Translations under genes and position numbers: made by a program
Notes under the pieces: model-generated
Seen by the model: the letters and a program-made list of their open reading frames with translations, nothing else
Told to the model about the DNA's origin: nothing
Database searches by the model: none
Part shown: positions 31,541-35,333 of the stretch, one piece after another
Layout: every line of letters starts with the position of its first letter
Numbering within the stretch: position 1 is the stretch's first letter
Assembly (NCBI GenBank): GCA_934196125.1
Contig: CAKPVT010000019.1
Span: forward strand, 1-35,333
Source of the DNA: an uncultured Streptococcus sp.
Lineage (GTDB): Bacteria; Bacillota; Bacilli; Lactobacillales; Streptococcaceae
Direction: 5' to 3'
Length of the DNA stretch: 35,333 nucleotides

Positions 31541-32404
31541 CTATCAACTTTGACACAAAATTCACATGCACAACGTTTTCTATTTTAGGACAAATATGAC
31601 TAAAAATCAACTCCTTAGATTATAAAAATGGAGTGGGACAAATAAAGTCTCCAGCAGAGACTTTATTCATGAGCCTAAAAATTAAAAATCAAATTGGTAA
31701 TGTCGAAGAAATTCGATTTCTCAGCAAATCTTAATTTCTTGTTGCTGACCTAAAACGGTCTTGGGATAGACCGTTTTACTCCCACCCCCGCATGGCTCAA
31801 AAGATTTGGGGAATCTTTCGAGGTGGGAAATAGAGTCAAGTGAAGCTTGATGTCAAAACGGGTTGTAAAAGCTGATTTATCAGCGCATTAGAAGCCACTC
31901 AGCAGTGATTAATTGCTCAAACAATTGAGAATTGTTTGAGGTTGGAAGTCTAGCTTACAAAGCAAGCGTCAAAAAGTACCTAATCAATTGTGCATGGGAA
32001 ACTCTAAGTTGACTAAAGTTGGTAATCGCTGTTTTAATATTTTTTGATAGCGACCTTCAACAATCTATCCCCAGATTGTTGAAGTCCAAACTACTGCGTC
32101 TTGTAAATAATAACTATATAAACAAAGAGGCTGGATACTTTTGTCCTAGACGCTCTAGATTGAAAAAAATTTTTGATACTTTCTTAGATGCCTCGCTTTT
32201 TGATTTCTAGTCTCAAACCTCAAACCGTCCACTAGATGTTTTGAGCCATCGGTAGGTTCAATAGTCCAGCGGACAGTTGAAGGAAGCCAAGGAATTCCTC
32301 AAGTTCGCAACAGTAAGTATCGTTTTGTTGAGAGCAAAGTTCGCCAATAATCCTAAAATCAAACAAGGGCAATAATTTTGATAACTTATACCAAATAAAC
32401 TGTT
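31541..32404. other. Gene-free hairpin-rich region (about 860 bp)
   Basis: No credible gene. Four perfect hairpins lie in 450 bp: AATAAAGTCTC/GAGACTTTATT (31641-31667), AAAACGGTCT/AGACCGTTTT (31752-31777), CTCAAACAATT/AATTGTTTGAG (31916-31940) and CTTCAACAATCT/AGATTGTTGAAG (32055-32084). The segments GAGTGGGACA (31631) and AGAGGCTGGA (32129) resemble the short repeated motifs (GAGTGGGACA, GAGGCTGGGACA) often seen in streptococcal spacers. It is probably a composite of old repeats; a structured RNA cannot be excluded. Confidence 0.5.
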
Positions 32405-33124
32405 TTATTCGCTTTTTGTGATGTCTTCTTTCAATTCATCCATATTGAATTTCGCAAAAAGGTATTTGCGGTCTTGGACTGGGAAACGTTGGTCAAGTTG
32501 GTCAACTGGTCCAACTTCAACCACACCTTCTGAAATGACAAAGTCCATAATATGACCACCAAATGTGAAATCATCAGAAATGAAATGCAAATGATACCCT
32601 GCCGAGCTAACGCCATGGAACATTTGTGGTGTCCAAATCCCAACAATCGTACCTGAAATGTTTTCACGTGTATATTCTGGTTGGTGCGTTGCGACATCCG
32701 CAAACTTGATATCAGGTGCTGATTTTGGAATCATACGCACATGCATTTTTGCAAATGTTCCTTTAATCTTAATCGAACGAAATAGATTAACACCGTCATA
32801 ATAAGATTCAATGCGTTTTTCCAATTCCTTGTCAGTCATTGCAAAGCGTTGCTTGAAAATCACTTCAGCTTGGTGAGGCACTACCGCTGCATAAGGCACT
32901 TTGACATCATCAGAAACTTCCACTACTTCTGCTTTCCCTTCAGAACCTTTGGCTTGATAAGCTTTACCTTCAAGAATGATCAACTCTCCATCAATAGAAT
33001 CAAGTGTCCCAATTCCCAAATCACCGTGCTCTAAAAGCTCACCAATAGTTAATGTCCCACCGTAAAGTCCAGACATAAGGGCACTTAATGTATTATATTG
33101 AAAAAGTTTAATTGCTTCTGACAT
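32405..33124 (-). CDS. aldB: Alpha-acetolactate decarboxylase
   Basis: A 239-residue soluble enzyme that converts alpha-acetolactate to acetoin. Zinc ligands His178 and His180 (GYHLHFISDD) and His191 (GGHIMDF), and the N-terminal FQYNTLSALMSGLYGGTLTIGEL are typical. AAGGGG precedes the ATG at 33124. It is the second gene after alsS (78 bp spacing, no terminator), so both enzymes of the pyruvate to acetoin route form one operon that consumes excess pyruvate and acid. Also called budA or aldC. Confidence 0.92.
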   Translation of the reverse strand: MSEAIKLFQYNTLSALMSGLYGGTLTIGELLEHGDLGIGTLDSIDGELIILEGKAYQAKGSEGKAEVVEVSDDVKVPYAAVVPHQAEVIFKQRFAMTDKELEKRIESYYDGVNLFRSIKIKGTFAKMHVRMIPKSAPDIKFADVATHQPEYTRENISGTIVGIWTPQMFHGVSSAGYHLHFISDDFTFGGHIMDFVISEGVVEVGPVDQLDQRFPVQDRKYLFAKFNMDELKEDITKSE

Positions 33125-33202
33125 ATTCCCCTTCACTTTCGTCATCAAAATTAAATAGTATCTTCTAGTATTATTTTATTGCCATATGGTTAAAAAATCA
33201 AG

Positions 33203-34879
33203 TTAATAGAATTCGTCTGGCAGGATTGTTTCGCCAAGTTTGATATTATCTTTGTAGTCGATTGGAATATCAATCAAAATTGGACCACTGCTTGCTTCTT
33301 CCAAAGCTTTCTTGAGTGTTTCTTCAAATGAAACTTTGCTGTCAACACGATAACCTTTTGCACCAAAACTTTCTGCATATTTAACAAAATCAACTGGACC
33401 AAAATCAACACCTGATGAACGACCGTATTTCATTTCTTCTTGGAATTCAACCATGTTGTATTTACCATCATTCCAAATGATGTGAACGATTGGTAAATTA
33501 AGGCGTACGGCAGTTTCCAATTCTTGCGCTGAAAAGAGGAAGCCACCGTCACCAGAAACTGAAATAACTTTCGTATTTGGACGTACAAGCGCTGCTGAGA
33601 TTGCCCAAGGAAGTGCAACACCAAGGGTTTGCATTCCATTTGAGAAAAGCAAGTGACGAGCTTCATATGATTTGAAATAACGCGCCATCCAAATGTAGTG
33701 ACTACCAACGTCAACAGTGACAGTCATATCATCTGTTGTATTTTCTTGTAGGACATCAATAACATCAAGCGGGTGAACCAAACCTTCCTTGGAATTACGG
33801 TCAAATTTGACATCTTCGACAACATTTTTCTTCAGATTTTGCAAATAATCTACTGATGCTTTTGGCAAAACATAACCATTAACAGCAGGCAAGAGCAAGT
33901 CAATCGTATCCGCAATGTTACCAATCAATTCACGTTCTGGTTGGAAATAAGTATCGATTTCAGCTTGCGCAACGTCGATAACAATAATACGAGCTGAAAT
34001 TTCTGCATTCCAATTTCGGGCTTCATACTCGATTGGGTCATAACCGATAGCAATAACAAGGTCAGCTTTTTTAAGCAGCATGTCACCTGGCTGATTGCGG
34101 AAAAGCCCAACACGTCCAAAGAAAGTATCTTCTTCCAATTCACGTGAGACAATGCCTGCACCTTGGAATGTTTCAACAACTGGCAATTTAACCGCTTCTA
34201 GCAACTTGCGAATAGCATTGGTAACAGCACGTGTTGAAGCACCATTTCCCAAAAGAAGCACTGGTAAGTCAGCGTTACGAATCGCTTGTGCTAGATAATT
34301 GACATCATCAACTGATGCAGAACCAAGTTTTGGGGCGGTTAGTGGCTTAATCGCTTTGACCGAAACCAAACTATCTGTCACATCTTGTGGAATAGACACA
34401 AAGCTAGCACCGCGTTTTCCTGATTTTGCCACACGATAAGCATTAGCGATTGTTTCAGAAAGTGTGTTTGGGTCATGAACTTCTACTGCATATTTTGTGA
34501 CTGGCTCCATCATTGCCACATTTTTCATAGATTGGTGAGAACGTTTCAACAAATCAGAACGTTTAACTTGTCCTGAAATCGCCAAAACAGGGTCACCTTC
34601 ATCTGTTGCGGTTACCAAACCTGTCGCCAAATTTGAAACCCCAGGACCACTTGTTGTAATCACAACACCGGGCATACCTGTAATACGTCCAATTCCTTGC
34701 GCCATAAAAGTGGCATTTTGCTCATGACGAGCGACAATCAATTTTGGTCCTTTGTCCTCAAGCGTGTCAAACACACGGTCAATTTTAGCACCAGGAATAC
34801 CAAAGACATAATCAATGTTATGATTAATGAGGCTATCTACTACTAAATCAGCCCCATATTGTTTATTATTGTCTGTCAT
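33203..34879 (-). CDS. alsS: Catabolic acetolactate synthase
   Basis: A 558-residue thiamine-diphosphate enzyme that condenses two pyruvates to alpha-acetolactate. Catalytic Glu53 is in ARHEQNATFMAQG; the ThDP motif GDGGFLFSAQELETAV, ending at HIIWNDGKYN, is in the C-terminal domain. There is no FAD-binding signature or regulatory subunit gene, and the length fits the catabolic AlsS type rather than biosynthetic IlvB. AGGAGATGAA precedes the ATG at 34879. Its promoter region (34991-35057) carries repeated TTTGTGAA half-sites, so redox or carbon control is likely. First gene of the acetoin operon. Confidence 0.93.
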   Translation of the reverse strand: MTDNNKQYGADLVVDSLINHNIDYVFGIPGAKIDRVFDTLEDKGPKLIVARHEQNATFMAQGIGRITGMPGVVITTSGPGVSNLATGLVTATDEGDPVLAISGQVKRSDLLKRSHQSMKNVAMMEPVTKYAVEVHDPNTLSETIANAYRVAKSGKRGASFVSIPQDVTDSLVSVKAIKPLTAPKLGSASVDDVNYLAQAIRNADLPVLLLGNGASTRAVTNAIRKLLEAVKLPVVETFQGAGIVSRELEEDTFFGRVGLFRNQPGDMLLKKADLVIAIGYDPIEYEARNWNAEISARIIVIDVAQAEIDTYFQPERELIGNIADTIDLLLPAVNGYVLPKASVDYLQNLKKNVVEDVKFDRNSKEGLVHPLDVIDVLQENTTDDMTVTVDVGSHYIWMARYFKSYEARHLLFSNGMQTLGVALPWAISAALVRPNTKVISVSGDGGFLFSAQELETAVRLNLPIVHIIWNDGKYNMVEFQEEMKYGRSSGVDFGPVDFVKYAESFGAKGYRVDSKVSFEETLKKALEEASSGPILIDIPIDYKDNIKLGETILPDEFY

Positions 34880-34990
34880 TTCATCTCCTATGTGTCTTTA
34901 GTTGACTCATTCATTTTACTGTCGAAAAGCATCAAAATCATAGCTGGATTTAGTGTAAGAATCAGTCAAATCTAAATCACAATTTCTTGT

Positions 34991-35057
34991 TTTTTCACAA
35001 ATATGATTCATATTATACCATAGTTTTATAGAAAGTTTGTGAAAAATTATTTGTGAA
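34991..35057 (-). promoter_or_regulatory. alsS promoter flanked by TTTGTGAA repeats, candidate operators
   Basis: The -10 TATAAT is at 35012-35017 (minus), without a good -35. TTTTTCACAAA (34991-35001) and TTTGTGAAAAA (35036-35046) form an 11-bp perfect inverted repeat around it, and TTTGTGAA recurs at 35050-35057, 14 bp further. TTGTGA half-sites resemble Rex operators (TTGTGAnnnnnnTCACAA), but the wide spacing is atypical. Regulator unknown. Confidence 0.5.
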
Positions 35058-35135
35058 TTTTTTCTTTATCTTTCTTTGAAATAATTTTAAATAATCTGAA
35101 AATGGTTCTGCCCTAAAATAAAAATATCAAGCCAA

Positions 35136-35222
35136 TTTTAGACAATCTGTCATCATATCACAAAAGCGAATCGCTTCTGATAACATAACCGTTTCGCTTA
35201 TCACTGCTTATATTGTCTAAAA
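35136..35222. other. Long hairpin with alternative inner pairings
   Basis: TTTTAGACAAT (35136-35146) and ATTGTCTAAAA (35212-35222) form an 11-bp perfect outer stem. Inside, AAGCGAATCGCTT can fold alone, or AAGCGAA can pair with TTCGCTT about 30 bases on. No gene here. Confidence 0.4.
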
Positions 35223-35268
35223 CATTTCAGAAAGAATGATTATTGACTGCATTACTTCATTCTTATAT

Positions 35269-35298
35269 TTATATTAGCGGGTAGCTCCCGCTAGTATA
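35269..35298. other. Hairpin at the right edge (possible terminator)
   Basis: TAGCGGG (35275-35281) and CCCGCTA (35287-35293) form a 7-bp GC-rich stem that extends with near-matching TTATA and TATAA arms. No clean T run is next to it; its gene probably lies outside the window. Confidence 0.4.
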
Positions 35299-35333
35299 AA
35301 CCCTTTCTTTAATTATTTTTTAGATTTGTTTTA

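Noticed and set aside
32019..32210. 63-codon frame in the hairpin-rich region
   Set aside because: No ribosome site, no protein-like pattern, and it runs across a perfect hairpin; treated as chance.
1..35333. tRNA or rRNA genes
   Set aside because: No cloverleaf-like segment with a recognisable T-loop (GGTTCRANTCC) and no rRNA core sequence was seen on either strand.

Overview
The window is low-GC Firmicute chromosome, almost certainly a Streptococcus and most likely of the bovis/equinus group. Markers are RNase J2 (rnjB), the PavA/RqcH-type protein, a trpXYZ-type transporter, and an alsS plus acetolactate decarboxylase acetoin operon. This placement rests on recognised protein families only; no database search was possible. 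Most core genes are intact, with AGGAGG-like ribosome binding sites and clear hairpin terminators. Between them lie strongly decayed accessory segments.

Layout. 1-3221: remnants of a CMD/SDR gene pair next to a MerR-type promoter, cut by GC-richer DNA from a clostridial-type integrative element (DUF3848 fragment, an intact LytTR/DUF3021 pair, a broken HipA-like gene) that ends in a 9-bp tandem repeat fused to the N-terminus of a LysR gene. 3258-7557: a DUF2974 hydrolase and a P-type ATPase with Na+/K+-ATPase-like transport residues. 7557-9910: a DUF2798 stub, an IS1182-type remnant, an AT-rich FUSC membrane protein and an IS982-type remnant. 9913-15913: GNAT, HD-domain protein, a 23-codon oxidoreductase stub, an ABC-F protein, a membrane matrixin-like protease and rnjB.

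16140-18800: an orphan type VII secretion LXG cassette (DUF3130/TIGR04197, DUF3958, LXG toxin, TipC-like immunity candidate). Two of its genes carry in-frame stops, so it appears to have lost secretion of its toxin. 18972-21901: a trpX-trpY-trpZ type ABC operon preceded by a 15-residue leader peptide with two Trp codons, a long hairpin and a terminator, which is the architecture of translation-coupled attenuation. 21935-22490: the C-terminal part of a RocB-type M20 peptidase.

22534-27974: an AT-rich insertion with a large SF2 helicase bearing two C-terminal membrane helices, a truncated AraC-type regulator, a small membrane-protein gene cut by a 101-bp MITE with perfect 23-bp ends and an exact 8-bp target duplication, and the decayed integrase end of a Tn916-type element. 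27975-28241: a LysR C-terminal piece. The LysR N-terminal piece at 3005-3221 lies in the opposite orientation, as expected if about 25 kb were inverted between two element remnants. 28386-35333: rqcH, an APC permease, a gene-free hairpin-rich stretch of about 860 bp, the acetolactate decarboxylase and alsS genes, and a promoter flanked by TTTGTGAA repeats.

Best candidates for something new are the Trp leader attenuator, the membrane-anchored helicase, the MITE, and the LXG cassette with its six-G tract that fuses DUF3958 to the toxin frame.
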